A stretch of DNA of 64,000 nucleotides from Thermogemmata fonticola. Lineage in GTDB: Bacteria; Planctomycetota; Planctomycetia; Gemmatales; Gemmataceae. The stretch lies in the NCBI RefSeq assembly GCF_013694095.1, contig NZ_JACEFB010000004.1:261471-325470 (forward strand), read 5' to 3'. The position numbers and the translations under genes were made by a program. Positions 19,888 to 29,048 of the stretch are shown here, in pieces (position 1 is the stretch's first letter; each line of letters starts with the position of its first letter). The notes beneath the pieces were generated by a model. The model ran no database searches, was not told where the DNA came from, and worked only from the letters and a program-made list of their open reading frames with translations.

Positions 19888-20556
19888 TCACGCCGTGGAG
19901 CGGGACGTGAGCGCCTCCCGGCTGGCATCCACCTGCCGCACCGGTTCCGGCACTTCGAGCAGGCGCAGGGCCTGCCATTGCCCCTCGGCCAGGACCAACT
20001 CGCTGACCGCCAGGTTGTGGGCCTTGCCGATCCGCAGCCAATCCGCCGCCGAGTAGCCGGGCAGCAGGCTCAACAGCAGCACCTTCGAGACCACCCCGTG
20101 CACGATGACGGCGATCCGCTTGCCCCGGTGGCGTGCCACGACGCGCTCCCACACCGGTAAAACCCGCTGCTGAATGCTGGCGAAACTTTCCATACCGTCC
20201 ACGGCGAAGTCCAGATCGCCGCTTTGCCAGGCGTGCAGGGTGCGCTGCCAGGCCTCTTCCACCTCCGCACCGCACCGCTGGCTGAACGCCCCCACCCGCC
20301 GCTCATGCCACAATGGCTCGATCTCGTGGGGAATCCGGCAGCGCCGGGCGATCGGTTCCGCCGTCTCGATGGCCCGCCGCATCGCCGAGGACACCACCAC
20401 CTCCAGCCCTAGACGGGCGAACCATTCCGCCGCCGCTTCCGCTTGCCGCCGCCCGTGCTCCCCCAGGGGCACATCGGATTCCGCCCCGTGCAACAGATGC
20501 GGCGTGGCCGTCTCCGCATGCCGCGCCAGCCACACGCGCGTGATCCCGTCGCTCAT
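19888..20556 (-). CDS. Histidine phosphatase family protein
   Basis: A 222-residue phosphatase of the phosphoglycerate-mutase-like branch. The catalytic RHAET motif (phospho-His) is at about residues 10-14, a partner region SSAMRRAIETAEPIA follows, and the second catalytic His lies in VIVHGVVSKVLLL. It could act on sugar phosphates or alpha-ribazole phosphate; the substrate cannot be read. The start at 20556 (MSDGITRVWLARHAE) places the motif at the usual distance from the N-terminus. The frame is open for about 280 bases upstream through a Gly/Pro-encoding minisatellite, so a longer form cannot be excluded. Confidence 0.82.
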   Translation of the reverse strand: MSDGITRVWLARHAETATPHLLHGAESDVPLGEHGRRQAEAAAEWFARLGLEVVVSSAMRRAIETAEPIARRCRIPHEIEPLWHERRVGAFSQRCGAEVEEAWQRTLHAWQSGDLDFAVDGMESFASIQQRVLPVWERVVARHRGKRIAVIVHGVVSKVLLLSLLPGYSAADWLRIGKAHNLAVSELVLAEGQWQALRLLEVPEPVRQVDASREALTSRSTA

Positions 20557-20627
20557 TCCGTCTAAGCCTTTCACGGCTCGTTCTCCTCCTTCACCTCCTG
20601 GATCACCTCCTGGGTCCCCGGCTCGCG

Positions 20628-20732
20628 GACAGCCTGACCCCGGAAAGCCTGGCCCCGGAATGCCCGCCCTCGGAAGTCCTGACCCCGGAAGGTCCGACCC
20701 CGCAAAGCCTGGCCTCGGAAGCCTGAACAGAG
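20628..20732. repeat. 15-base minisatellite, seven imperfect units
   Basis: Seven head-to-tail units of about GAAAGCCTGACCCCG lie just upstream of the histidine phosphatase gene. Read on the minus strand in that gene's frame they would encode five-residue Gly/Pro-rich repeats. Confidence 0.75.
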
Positions 20733-20850
20733 CGAGGACTCGGCCCAGCCCGTTGCGAGCGGAAGCCTCCCGATCCGCCAGGTAAAAAAAGCGGCACGGG
20801 GGATGATTCCCCCCGCTCTCGCGGCTTGCCGGCACGGCGACGCGTCAGTG

Positions 20851-21864
20851 TTATTTTTTCGGTAGACTCAGGCGAAAGGGAAGCCAAGAGGACAGGCCAA
20901 CCGCCGGCCGGGGCAGTGCAACGGGCGCTGTCGTTTCCACGCCGGTCGATGGCGGCGGTGGAGCGGGCCGAGGCGGAGGTCCCGCGGGACTGGACGGCGG
21001 ACCCATCGCGGCTTCCAACCGCGCCAGCTTCTCCCGCACCGCCTGCAACTCCTTCTGCAACTCCTTGAGCGTCTGCTCGATCTGCTTGTACTGTTCATCC
21101 CGCAGGCTTTTGCGTTCCTGGTCTGCCGCCTTGTTCCGCTCGATCTCCTGTTGCAGGCGGGTCATCTCCTCGCGGACGGTCTTCTGCTCTGCTGTCAGTC
21201 CCGTGAGGCGCTCGCGGAGCACTTCCAGGACGGCCACGTCCTTTTTGAGGGCTTCCAGGGCCGTGATGCGTTCCCGCAGGGCTTCCACCGCGGCCACGTC
21301 CTTCTTGAGCATGTCCAGGGACGGTTGCAGTTCCTTGCGCACCGCCTCCACCGCCGCGGCTGTCTCCCGCTTGCTGGCCTCGCTCCCCTGGGTCAACTCC
21401 TTGCGCAAGGCCGCCAGCTCCTTGCGCAATTCCTCCACCGCCGCTCCCTGCTCCTTCTTGATTCCCTCCACCGCACTGGTGCTGGCTGCGCTGCGCTCCT
21501 TGAGGGCTTCCAGGTCCGCCTTGAGCGTCTCCAGCAGCCGCAACCGCTCCGCTTGACTGTTGAGCAAGGCGGTGAAGTCTTGCTTGCGGACCAATTCACT
21601 GCGGGCTTCCCGCTCCTGGTTCAACTCCCGCCGCAGATCGGAAATGTTGGCGGTCAAACTGTTGTACAGCGTCAGCGCTCCCAGCGCCACCATGCTCAGG
21701 ATCGTCCCGCCGAAGATGCGCCAGAAGAGGGAGACCTTCTCCTCGTCCGGGGATGTTTTCTTCTCGGACGACGTTTGAGCCGCACGCAGAGCCTCGCTAC
21801 TCGCAGCTAGAGGCGTTCCCGTTTCCTCAGGCTCATTTCCAGAAGAAAAACGACGCGGCACCAT
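20851..21864 (-). CDS. Membrane-anchored coiled-coil protein, unknown function
   Basis: A 337-residue protein. An acidic N-terminus rich in Ser and Glu is followed by one membrane helix (about residues 46-64, IFGGTILSMVALGALTLY), then a long heptad-patterned coiled coil rich in Glu, Lys, Arg and Leu to about residue 285, and a Pro-rich tail. The repeating LKKDVAAVEALRERITALEALKK-like phrasing shows internal duplication of the coil. GGGGGA lies before the ATG at 21864. Such proteins often bridge the envelope, but nothing identifies a specific role. Family not recognised. Confidence 0.7.
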   Translation of the reverse strand: MVPRRFSSGNEPEETGTPLAASSEALRAAQTSSEKKTSPDEEKVSLFWRIFGGTILSMVALGALTLYNSLTANISDLRRELNQEREARSELVRKQDFTALLNSQAERLRLLETLKADLEALKERSAASTSAVEGIKKEQGAAVEELRKELAALRKELTQGSEASKRETAAAVEAVRKELQPSLDMLKKDVAAVEALRERITALEALKKDVAVLEVLRERLTGLTAEQKTVREEMTRLQQEIERNKAADQERKSLRDEQYKQIEQTLKELQKELQAVREKLARLEAAMGPPSSPAGPPPRPAPPPPSTGVETTAPVALPRPAVGLSSWLPFRLSLPKK

Positions 21865-22161
21865 AAGGATGTTCCCCCTTCCCCTAGCCCATCGGCCAGA
21901 AGTATCAACCACTCATCGGACGTCGGGTCGGACTCTCTTGATGGAAAGCACCGCTCTATAGTCATTCCTATGAGCTGTCGCAATCCGAGTCCCACGGACT
22001 CCATCGGAAGAATGCGCGCCACCCGGCTAGGCTTGCGCCCCGCAAATTGGACGTGGGGAATTTAAGGATTCGGAATCAACTCCACGCCTTGAGCGCCTCC
22101 TGCGCACCCAGCGGTCCCGCATCCGCCTCCCGTCAGAATCGGCTCGCCAGGGGGCACTGCA

Positions 22162-23061
22162 TCAACTCAATCTCTCCCGCGCCTCCGGCTCTTCCGCTTG
22201 CGCTTCTCCGGCGGGAACCGAGGTGCTCTGGGAAGAAGGATGAGATTGGTTCAACACCTGCACTGCCTCGACCAGTGCCCAGAGAACGGGCAGATTGGGC
22301 AGAGTATTCACCGGCGTCTCCCGCCAGGTCTTCCAGAGTTTCTTCTGCCGCACCAGCAGATCGCCCTGGCGGATGCGCAAGCCGTCGAATTGCTCCCAGG
22401 GCAGGAAAGCCTTGGACCAGTGCAACCCGTCCGGACGGACCACAAGCGGACCGAACACCGCCTGCCCCTGCTCCCGGAACTGGTCCCACGCTTTCTGCCA
22501 CAATCGCGGAAACGTCCGCCGCTGGACCTCCACCAGCAACTGATGATAGTCGCCCACCGCCGGCGTGAGCTGCACCCTCGCCCCATCCTGGCGGACCAGA
22601 GTCAGCGAGGAGTTGAGCAGATCATCCCAGAACGAAACGGCCGGACACAGAATGCAGGCGGTTCGGACGCCCTGCGCATCGCTTTCCTCCATCCGCTTCT
22701 GGAGATGGCTGAAATGCAGCCAGACTTCCGTGATCTCCTGCCACAGGAAGACCAGAGCTTGCCCGCGGCACAGATACAGCAGCCCGCTGGGATACAGCAG
22801 AACCGTCAACCCCCGCTGGCGCAACAGCCGCCCCAGGACCACCAGCCCCAGCACCGGAGGGATCAGCAGCAGCATGGCCAAATGATCCATCTTCTGGGGC
22901 CCGTGCACCCACCAGAGATAGTTGATCAGAAACCCCACGACCAGGAGCAGGACGCTCAGCGAAAGCTGGAACAGAAACCGGGGCAGGCTGATGCGGAAAA
23001 TCGCCTCCGGTTCCCCCAGCTCCGAGATAGCCAGATGGAAATGATCGGAATAGCGGCTCAT
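22162..23061 (-). CDS. Membrane protein of unknown function
   Basis: A 299-residue protein with two adjacent membrane helices at about residues 27-47 (FLFQLSLSVLLLVVGFLINYLWW) and 60-80, followed by a soluble part. The stretch VLLYPSGLLYLCRGQALVFLWQEITEVW just after the helices resembles planctomycete proteins of the DUF6585 kind, with a pleckstrin-like fold; this is a weak impression. The start at 23061 is supported by CGAGGAACCC. It is divergent from the aroF gene, about 110 bases away. Confidence 0.65.
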   Translation of the reverse strand: MSRYSDHFHLAISELGEPEAIFRISLPRFLFQLSLSVLLLVVGFLINYLWWVHGPQKMDHLAMLLLIPPVLGLVVLGRLLRQRGLTVLLYPSGLLYLCRGQALVFLWQEITEVWLHFSHLQKRMEESDAQGVRTACILCPAVSFWDDLLNSSLTLVRQDGARVQLTPAVGDYHQLLVEVQRRTFPRLWQKAWDQFREQGQAVFGPLVVRPDGLHWSKAFLPWEQFDGLRIRQGDLLVRQKKLWKTWRETPVNTLPNLPVLWALVEAVQVLNQSHPSSQSTSVPAGEAQAEEPEARERLS

Positions 23062-23173
23062 GGGTTCCTCGCCCGCAGGTCGACGTTGTTGCTTATAATA
23101 CCACGGCTGCGGCCGGCGCGCACTGACTCCCAGGCAGCGCCCGGCCTTCCCCCTCTCAGGAGCCGATGATTCC

Positions 23174-24187
23174 ATGCTCGTGGTCATGCATCGCCAGGCC
23201 ACCGCCGCGGATATCGAACGGGTGGTGGAGGTGATCCGCGCTCAGGGTTTGACCCCCCATGTGCTGCCCGGCACGACCCGGACCGCCATCGGCATGACCG
23301 GCAACACGGCGGCGATCGACCCGGAATTGTTCGAGGGCTTGCCCGGCGTGGTCGAAGCCATCCGGGTAACTCGGCCGTTCAAACTGGCCAGCCGCGAAAT
23401 GAAGCCGGACGATACGGTCATCCCCCTGCCCCAGGGCACGATCGGCGGCGGTTCCTTCACGGTCATCGCCGGGCCGTGCTCGGTGGAAAATGAAGCCATG
23501 CTGCTGCGCACCGCGGAGTTTCTGCGGCAGCAAGGCGTGCGCTTCCTCCGCGCCGGGGCTTACAAGCCGCGCACCAGCCCCTATGCCTTCCAGGGTCTGG
23601 GCCGGCAAGGCTTGCGCATCCTCGCTCAGGCCCGCCAGCGCTTCGGACTGGGCATTGTCACCGAACTGATGGACACGGAAGAAGCGGAAGCCGTCGCCGA
23701 GGTGGCCGACATCATCCAGATCGGTGCCCGTAACATGCAGAACTTCGCCCTGCTCCGCCGCGTCGGACGTTGCCGCAAACCGGTGCTGCTCAAACGCGGC
23801 CTCTGCGCCACCCTCGAAGAATGGCTCATGGCCGCCGAATACATCCTGGCCGAAGGCAACTACCAGGTCATCCTCTGCGAGCGCGGCGTCCGCACCTTCT
23901 CCGACCACAGCCGCAATACCCTCGACCTGTCCGTCATTCCGCCCGCCAAAGCCTGGTCCCACCTGCCGATCCTGGTCGATCCAAGTCACGGAACGGGCAA
24001 GCGGGCTTACGTGCCGCCGATGGCCTTGGCCGCCCTCGCCGCCGGCGCCGATGGCTTGCTCATCGAAGTCCACCCCGAACCGGACAAAGCCCTCTCCGAC
24101 GGCCCCCAATCCCTGGATTTTCCCGCCTTCGAGCAGCTCTGGCACCGCCTCGCCCGCCTCGCTGAGGTCCTCCACCGCACCCTCTAG
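23174..24187 (+). CDS. aroF: 3-deoxy-7-phosphoheptulonate (DAHP) synthase, type I-beta with ferredoxin-like domain
   Basis: First enzyme of the shikimate pathway, joining phosphoenolpyruvate and erythrose 4-phosphate. Of its 337 residues, about the first 70 (MLVVMHRQATAADIERVV... with GMTGN) form the ferredoxin-like regulatory domain of the I-beta type. The barrel follows with GGGSFTVIAGPCSVEN, then RAGAYKPRTSPYAFQGLG, IQIGARNMQNF, KRGLCATLEEWLMAAEYI and DPSHGTGKR, all in family order. With that N-terminal domain it is likely feedback-regulated by aromatic amino acids. It is not next to other aro genes. Confidence 0.93.
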   Translation: MLVVMHRQATAADIERVVEVIRAQGLTPHVLPGTTRTAIGMTGNTAAIDPELFEGLPGVVEAIRVTRPFKLASREMKPDDTVIPLPQGTIGGGSFTVIAGPCSVENEAMLLRTAEFLRQQGVRFLRAGAYKPRTSPYAFQGLGRQGLRILAQARQRFGLGIVTELMDTEEAEAVAEVADIIQIGARNMQNFALLRRVGRCRKPVLLKRGLCATLEEWLMAAEYILAEGNYQVILCERGVRTFSDHSRNTLDLSVIPPAKAWSHLPILVDPSHGTGKRAYVPPMALAALAAGADGLLIEVHPEPDKALSDGPQSLDFPAFEQLWHRLARLAEVLHRTL

Positions 24188-24952
24188 CGCCGCCGCTAGC
24201 TCACTCAGCCCACCCCCGCCTCCCCCGTCTCTCTCTTCCTCCTGACCGGCTCTGGGCCTTTTCGCCCGCCGCCAGCGTTCCGTTTTTCCGGGAATGCCGG
24301 GGAAAAAGCGTGCGGTTGTGCGTCCCATCCCTGGCCGAATGGCATCCTTGACAAATGAAAAAATTATGAAAAATTGTCCACTTCATTTGACTTCTCGCAA
24401 TTCATGGTGCATATGTACAGTTGAACCCAGCGAGACCCAGCAAAGCTCCGACAATCGCGGCATTGGCATCGCCGGTCCACAACCCGGCAGGCCAAGAGCC
24501 AAACGGCAAACCCAATCGATACCGTCTGTTTTTCGGCTCTGTCTGTGGACTTCTCCGAACAGGTGGCGGCGAAGGCCCCGCAGAGGCAACCCCGAAGCGG
24601 ACGTTGGCCCAGTTTCCCCCAGAACTTCCCCGCCGGGACGAGCATCGGTTCCTGAAGCGGGACAGACGAGAGGAGAAAATCCCATGATCGCATTGCAAAA
24701 ATTTTCCCACACTCCGTCGAACATGGGCACACAGCCTGAAGGAGGCGAGCGCCGCATCCGCCCCTGCAACCGAAAGGGACCTAGCGAGGAGCGGCAGCGG
24801 GAGGGATGCTACCGGGTTGACCCGCACGTGCCAAAGCCGCCCCGGTCAGAGGGCGCCTGGCGTCACGGGGACGGCCCCAGCCGGAAGCTCGCTCCCGGCC
24901 ACGGCGGCAACGGTGATTGCACACTGGCGGCAGATTTTGTTAGGGTAGGATC
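24188..24952. other. Long intergenic region with an AT-rich patch upstream of priA
   Basis: About 765 bases without a convincing gene. An AT-rich patch at 24345-24420 holds TTGACA at 24348 and, further on, TTGACT at 24387 with ATATGT 18 bases later, a possible plus-strand promoter. A small frame from an ATG at 24684 has a good GAGGAG site but encodes nothing recognisable and runs into priA out of frame. Confidence 0.4.
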
Positions 24953-27382
24953 ATGGCATCGTTATTTGAGCAGCCGCGGCGGAAAGCGCGGGAACGAACC
25001 AGCCGGGACGGCAACGTTCATTCTTCCCCTTTGGGGAGCGGGATTCATCCTTCCATTCCTGGAGGGGAAGGAGGGATTGCGCCGCTGCAACTGTACGCCG
25101 ATGTGGTGTTCGACCGGCCCCTGGACCAAGCGTGGACGTATGGGGTGCCGGAGCATCTGGTCGGCCTGGTGGGAGTGGGCAAGCGGGTGGCGGTCCCCTT
25201 GGGCAAAGGAAGCCGGGAGACCAGCGGCTTCTGCGTCGGCTTGCGCGAAACAGGCCCTCCCGCTTCCATCCAGGTCAAGCCGGTGCTTCGCGTCCTGGAT
25301 GACGAAGCGCTGGTGGATGAGCACCTGCTCCAGTTGACCCGGTGGATGGCGGAGTATTACCTATGCGGCTGGGGTCAGGTGCTGCATGCGGTGGTGCCGG
25401 CGGGTGTCCGGGAGCAAGCGGGCACGCGCGAGGTGGCCGTAGTCGAAGTTCCTCCTGCGGCGGAGCAGCCGGAACCATTCCCCGCCCTGACGGCTCAACA
25501 GCGTGCGGTGTGGGAACTGGTACGGGACAGCGGCGGGGCGATGGAACTGCGCGACCTGCTGCGGCAGGGCCGCTGTTCTGCCGCGGTCGTGCAGGGGTTG
25601 GTCAAGAAGGGGTTGCTCCGGCGGTATCGCCGGCGGGTGGAGCGGGCGGAAGTTCAGGAGGCGGTAGCCGAGGCGGCGGAGCCGCCGCTCCTTGGGTCGC
25701 GCGAAGAGCCGCGGATCGTGCTCAACGGCGATCAGCAGCGGGTGTGGGGGCAATTGGAAGCGGCCCTGCAAGTGGGCGGATTCCAGCCGTTCCTGTTGCA
25801 CGGCGTGACCGGCAGCGGCAAGACGGAGATCTACCTGCGGGCGATGGAAGCGGTGGTGCGCCAGGGCCGGCAGGTGATCGTCCTGGTCCCGGAGATCGCC
25901 TTGACACCCCAGACGATCGCCCGCTTCCGGCAGCGCGGCAACCGCGTGGCGGTGTTGCACAGCCACCTGACGGATGCGGAGCGCGGCGCGCACTGGCGGC
26001 GGATCGCCGCGGGAGAAGTGGAAGTGGTGGTGGGTGCTCGCAGCGCCATCTTCGCCCCGGCGCGCAAGCTGGGACTCATCGTGATCGACGAAGAACACGA
26101 GCATACGTTCAAGCAGGAAGCGACGCCACGCTACCATGCCCGCGATGTGGCCGTCATGCGGGCGCGCCTGGCGGGAGTGCCGGTGGTTCTGGGGTCCGCC
26201 ACGCCCAGCCTGGAGAGCTGGTGGAACGCAGCCCGCGGACATTACACCTTGCTGAGCCTGCCCAAGCGCGTCGAGGCAAGGCCGCTGCCCCAGGTGCGGA
26301 TCATCGACCTGCGGCACGAACCCAACAAAGGCGGAGCGATCAGCATGACCCTGGCTGCCGCGATGGAACGGGCCTTGCGCCAGGGAGGGCAGGTCCTGCT
26401 GCTGCTCAACCGCCGTGGTTACAGCACCTATGTGCATTGCTCCAGTTGCGGCCACGTGGCCCAGTGTTCCCATTGCGACATCGCCCTGACGTTTCACCGT
26501 TGCCGCAATGCCTTGCTCTGCCACTATTGCGGCTGGGAGACGGCCCCGTATCAGCGCTGCCCGGCGTGCGGCCAGGCGTCGATCCGCTACCAGGGACTGG
26601 GCACGGAGAAACTGCAAGCCGAGATCGCCGAGAAGTTCCCCGGTTACGTGTGCGTGCGGATGGATTCGGATACCACTAGCCGGCGCGGCAGCCACGAGGG
26701 GATTCTGGAAGCGTTCCGCACAGGCAAAATTCAGATACTGCTGGGAACGCAGATGATCGCCAAGGGGCTGGACTTCCCGAATGTGACGCTGGTGGGGGTG
26801 ATCAACGCTGATGTCGGTCTGCATGTGCCGGATTTTCGCAGTGCCGAGCGGACGTTCCAGTTGCTGGCCCAGGTGGCCGGTCGAGCGGGCCGCGGCGACA
26901 AAGGCGGCGTGGTGTACATCCAGACGTTCACCCCGGATCATCCCTGTATCGCCCTGGCCGCCCGGCATGATTACGTCACCTTTGCTGGCCAGGAACTGGC
27001 CCAGCGCCGCCAGCACCGCTATCCGCCGTTTGAACACCTGGCCCGCTTGATCATCCGTAGCGAGGAGGAAGCCGCCGCGGCCCAGTTCGCCCAGACTCTG
27101 GCTGGGGCGTTGCAACGGGCCGCCGCTGTCGTGGACCGGCAGAGCCGGGAAGGGGGAACCGCCCCCCCTGGGGAATTGCCCGGCCCTCCGCCTCCCTTGC
27201 GCATCCTGGGTCCCGCCGAATGCCCCATCTACCGCCTCAACAATTACTACCGCTTCCACTTCCAGGTCCAGTCCCCGGATCGGGGACGATTGCAGAACGT
27301 GTTGCGGCGCGTGCTGGGCACTGTCCGCCCTCCTGCCGCCGTCGAGTTCCAGATCGACATGGACCCGTACTCCATGCTTTAG
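24953..27382 (+). CDS. priA: Primosomal replication-restart helicase PriA
   Basis: An 809-residue superfamily-2 helicase that reloads the replisome at repaired forks. After the N-terminal DNA-binding part, Walker A GVTGSGKTE lies at about residue 284, the DEEHEHTFKQ motif II follows near 380, and the cysteine-rich zinc domain begins CSSCGHVAQCSHCDIALTF at about 496, with further CHYCGW and CPACGQ pairs. GTQMIAKGLDFPNVTLVGV and QVAGRAGRGDKGG complete the helicase core. About 40 residues before LYADVVFDRPL are extra compared with typical PriA, so a later start is possible. Nothing adjacent is obviously functionally tied to it. Confidence 0.94.
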   Translation: MASLFEQPRRKARERTSRDGNVHSSPLGSGIHPSIPGGEGGIAPLQLYADVVFDRPLDQAWTYGVPEHLVGLVGVGKRVAVPLGKGSRETSGFCVGLRETGPPASIQVKPVLRVLDDEALVDEHLLQLTRWMAEYYLCGWGQVLHAVVPAGVREQAGTREVAVVEVPPAAEQPEPFPALTAQQRAVWELVRDSGGAMELRDLLRQGRCSAAVVQGLVKKGLLRRYRRRVERAEVQEAVAEAAEPPLLGSREEPRIVLNGDQQRVWGQLEAALQVGGFQPFLLHGVTGSGKTEIYLRAMEAVVRQGRQVIVLVPEIALTPQTIARFRQRGNRVAVLHSHLTDAERGAHWRRIAAGEVEVVVGARSAIFAPARKLGLIVIDEEHEHTFKQEATPRYHARDVAVMRARLAGVPVVLGSATPSLESWWNAARGHYTLLSLPKRVEARPLPQVRIIDLRHEPNKGGAISMTLAAAMERALRQGGQVLLLLNRRGYSTYVHCSSCGHVAQCSHCDIALTFHRCRNALLCHYCGWETAPYQRCPACGQASIRYQGLGTEKLQAEIAEKFPGYVCVRMDSDTTSRRGSHEGILEAFRTGKIQILLGTQMIAKGLDFPNVTLVGVINADVGLHVPDFRSAERTFQLLAQVAGRAGRGDKGGVVYIQTFTPDHPCIALAARHDYVTFAGQELAQRRQHRYPPFEHLARLIIRSEEEAAAAQFAQTLAGALQRAAAVVDRQSREGGTAPPGELPGPPPPLRILGPAECPIYRLNNYYRFHFQVQSPDRGRLQNVLRRVLGTVRPPAAVEFQIDMDPYSML

Positions 27383-27681
27383 AGCTTGAGACCTGGCTGC
27401 TGGGATGGCACGGAAGAACAGGAGGGACAAGAGCAGCGATTCGGCCTGCGGCATAGCTCAACGATTTGGCCTCAGGGAGACTTTCAAAGGAAGTAAGGAA
27501 GAGAGTAGAAGTTGCTCTGGCGGGCCGTCAGCACGGGGACTATGAGTAAAGCAGCCGGAAAAAAGTTTTTTCACCTTGGGGTGCCAGAAAGTCCGCAGCC
27601 GATACCTTGACCAGAGACAGCCTGGGGCTATGCTCAATGCTAACGGGCTGTTGTGAACCGAGACGGAGGTTTCGCCGTACC

Positions 27682-27990
27682 ATGGCACACGTCGTCACAG
27701 CAAACTGCTACGATTGCAAGTACACGGACTGCTGCGTTGTCTGTCCTGTGGAGTGCTTCTATCAGGACGAGATGATGCTCTACATTGACCCGCAGGATTG
27801 CATCGATTGCGAAGCCTGCGTCCCGGAATGCCCCGTGGAGGCGATCTACGCGGAGGGGAATGTGCCGGCTCAATGGCAGAGCTACATTCAACTCAACGCG
27901 GAGAAGGCGGCGGCTCTGAAGGCCGCGGGCAACGCGCACATCACCGAGAAGCAGGAGCCTAAGGAAGGTCCGGAGTGCAAGAAGAAGTGA
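27682..27990 (+). CDS. 7Fe ferredoxin (3Fe-4S plus 4Fe-4S)
   Basis: A small electron carrier of 102 residues. NCYDCKYTDCCVVCPVECFY holds the first cluster cysteines, including the C-x(7)-C-x(3)-CP spacing of the 3Fe-4S site. CIDCEACVPECPVEAI is the classic C-x2-C-x2-C-x3-CP ligand set. The C-terminus is lysine-rich. GGAGG lies nine bases before the ATG at 27682. The hemH start overlaps its end by 16 bases, so the two are translationally coupled; a role supplying electrons near heme synthesis is possible but unproven. Confidence 0.92.
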   Translation: MAHVVTANCYDCKYTDCCVVCPVECFYQDEMMLYIDPQDCIDCEACVPECPVEAIYAEGNVPAQWQSYIQLNAEKAAALKAAGNAHITEKQEPKEGPECKKK

Positions 27991-29048
27991 GGCGGCGGCC
28001 GGAGCCAGCAGCATCCCTCCACCTTTCGGCCTCTCGGCCTGCGGCCACCGCTATCCTTCTCCTGCAATTGGGAACGCCAGCACGGCCCGATTACGGCGGA
28101 GTCTTCGCCTATTTGCGGCAGTTCCTCAGCGACCGACGGGTCGTGGAAGCCCCTCGCTGGCTGTGGCTCCCCCTGCTTTACCTGCGCATCTTGCCGTTTC
28201 GCGCCGGAGCCTCCGCGGCCAAATACCGCCGCATCTGGAATCCCCAGTCGGGTTCCCCCCTGCTCTACTACACGCAGCGCCAGGCGGAGGAATTGCAGCG
28301 TCGGCTGCCCCAGGCGGTCGTTCGCTTCGCCATGACCTATGGCCGGCCCTCCGTCGCGGAAGTCGTGACAGAGCTGATCGCCCAGGGAGTAGAGCGGCTT
28401 TTGGCCGTCCCCCTGTATCCGCAATACTCCGCCACCACCACCGCTGCCGCGACGGATGCCCTGTTCCGGGTCCTGCTGCGCCTGCGCCGCGTGCCTGCTT
28501 TGCGCATCGTTCCGCCCTACTATGACCACCCCGCCTATCTGGAGGCGATGGTCGCAGTCATCCGGCAGGATTGGCAACGCCTGGAATGGGAACCGGAGCA
28601 TGTGGTGTTCAGCTATCACGGCATTCCGCAAAAGTATGCCCAGCGGGGCGATCCGTATGCCCAGCAAGTGGTGCGCACCACGCGGGAACTGGTCCGCCGC
28701 TTGCAGCTCCCCCGCGACCGCTGGACTTTGGCTTTTCAGTCCCGCTTTGGCCGCTCCCCCTGGCTCAAGCCGTATACCGACGATGTCTTGCAGGCCTTAG
28801 CGCGCCGGGGAATCCGCCGCGTGTATGTCGCCTTGCCCGGCTTTACGGCGGATTGCCTGGAAACCATCGATGAAATTGGGCGGGAAAGCCGCGAACTGTT
28901 TGAGCATGCGGGTGGTGAGCTGCTTTACAACGGCACCTGCCTCAACGACCACCCCCAGTGGATCGCCGCTTTGGAACAGATCATCCGGGAAGAAGGCTGC
29001 GGCTGGCTGGCGGAGACGGATCAGGGACGGACAGGACCGAGCAGTTGA
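27975..29048 (+). CDS. hemH: Ferrochelatase
   Basis: Inserts iron into porphyrin in the final steps of heme synthesis. LLLQLGTPARPDYGGVFAYL near the N-terminus, PLYPQYSATTT, VFSYHGIPQKY with the catalytic His at about residue 215, FQSRFGRSPWLKPYTDDV and PGFTADCLETIDEIG are all family landmarks. 357 residues is the usual length. The start is GTG at 27975, chosen because AAGGAAGG stands six bases before it; it overlaps the ferredoxin gene by 16 bases, so expression is coupled. Confidence 0.93.
   Translation: MQEEVRRRPEPAASLHLSASRPAATAILLLQLGTPARPDYGGVFAYLRQFLSDRRVVEAPRWLWLPLLYLRILPFRAGASAAKYRRIWNPQSGSPLLYYTQRQAEELQRRLPQAVVRFAMTYGRPSVAEVVTELIAQGVERLLAVPLYPQYSATTTAAATDALFRVLLRLRRVPALRIVPPYYDHPAYLEAMVAVIRQDWQRLEWEPEHVVFSYHGIPQKYAQRGDPYAQQVVRTTRELVRRLQLPRDRWTLAFQSRFGRSPWLKPYTDDVLQALARRGIRRVYVALPGFTADCLETIDEIGRESRELFEHAGGELLYNGTCLNDHPQWIAALEQIIREEGCGWLAETDQGRTGPSS

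Noticed and set aside
24345..24420. TTGACA at 24348 as a firm promoter
   Set aside because: No acceptable -10 hexamer at 16-18 bases. The nearby TTGACT/ATATGT pair is only moderate, so neither is listed as a promoter feature.
24684..25337. Plus-strand frame with a strong GAGGAG site upstream of and overlapping priA
   Set aside because: The product is low in any family signal and overlaps the N-terminal part of PriA in another frame. The ribosome site may be chance.
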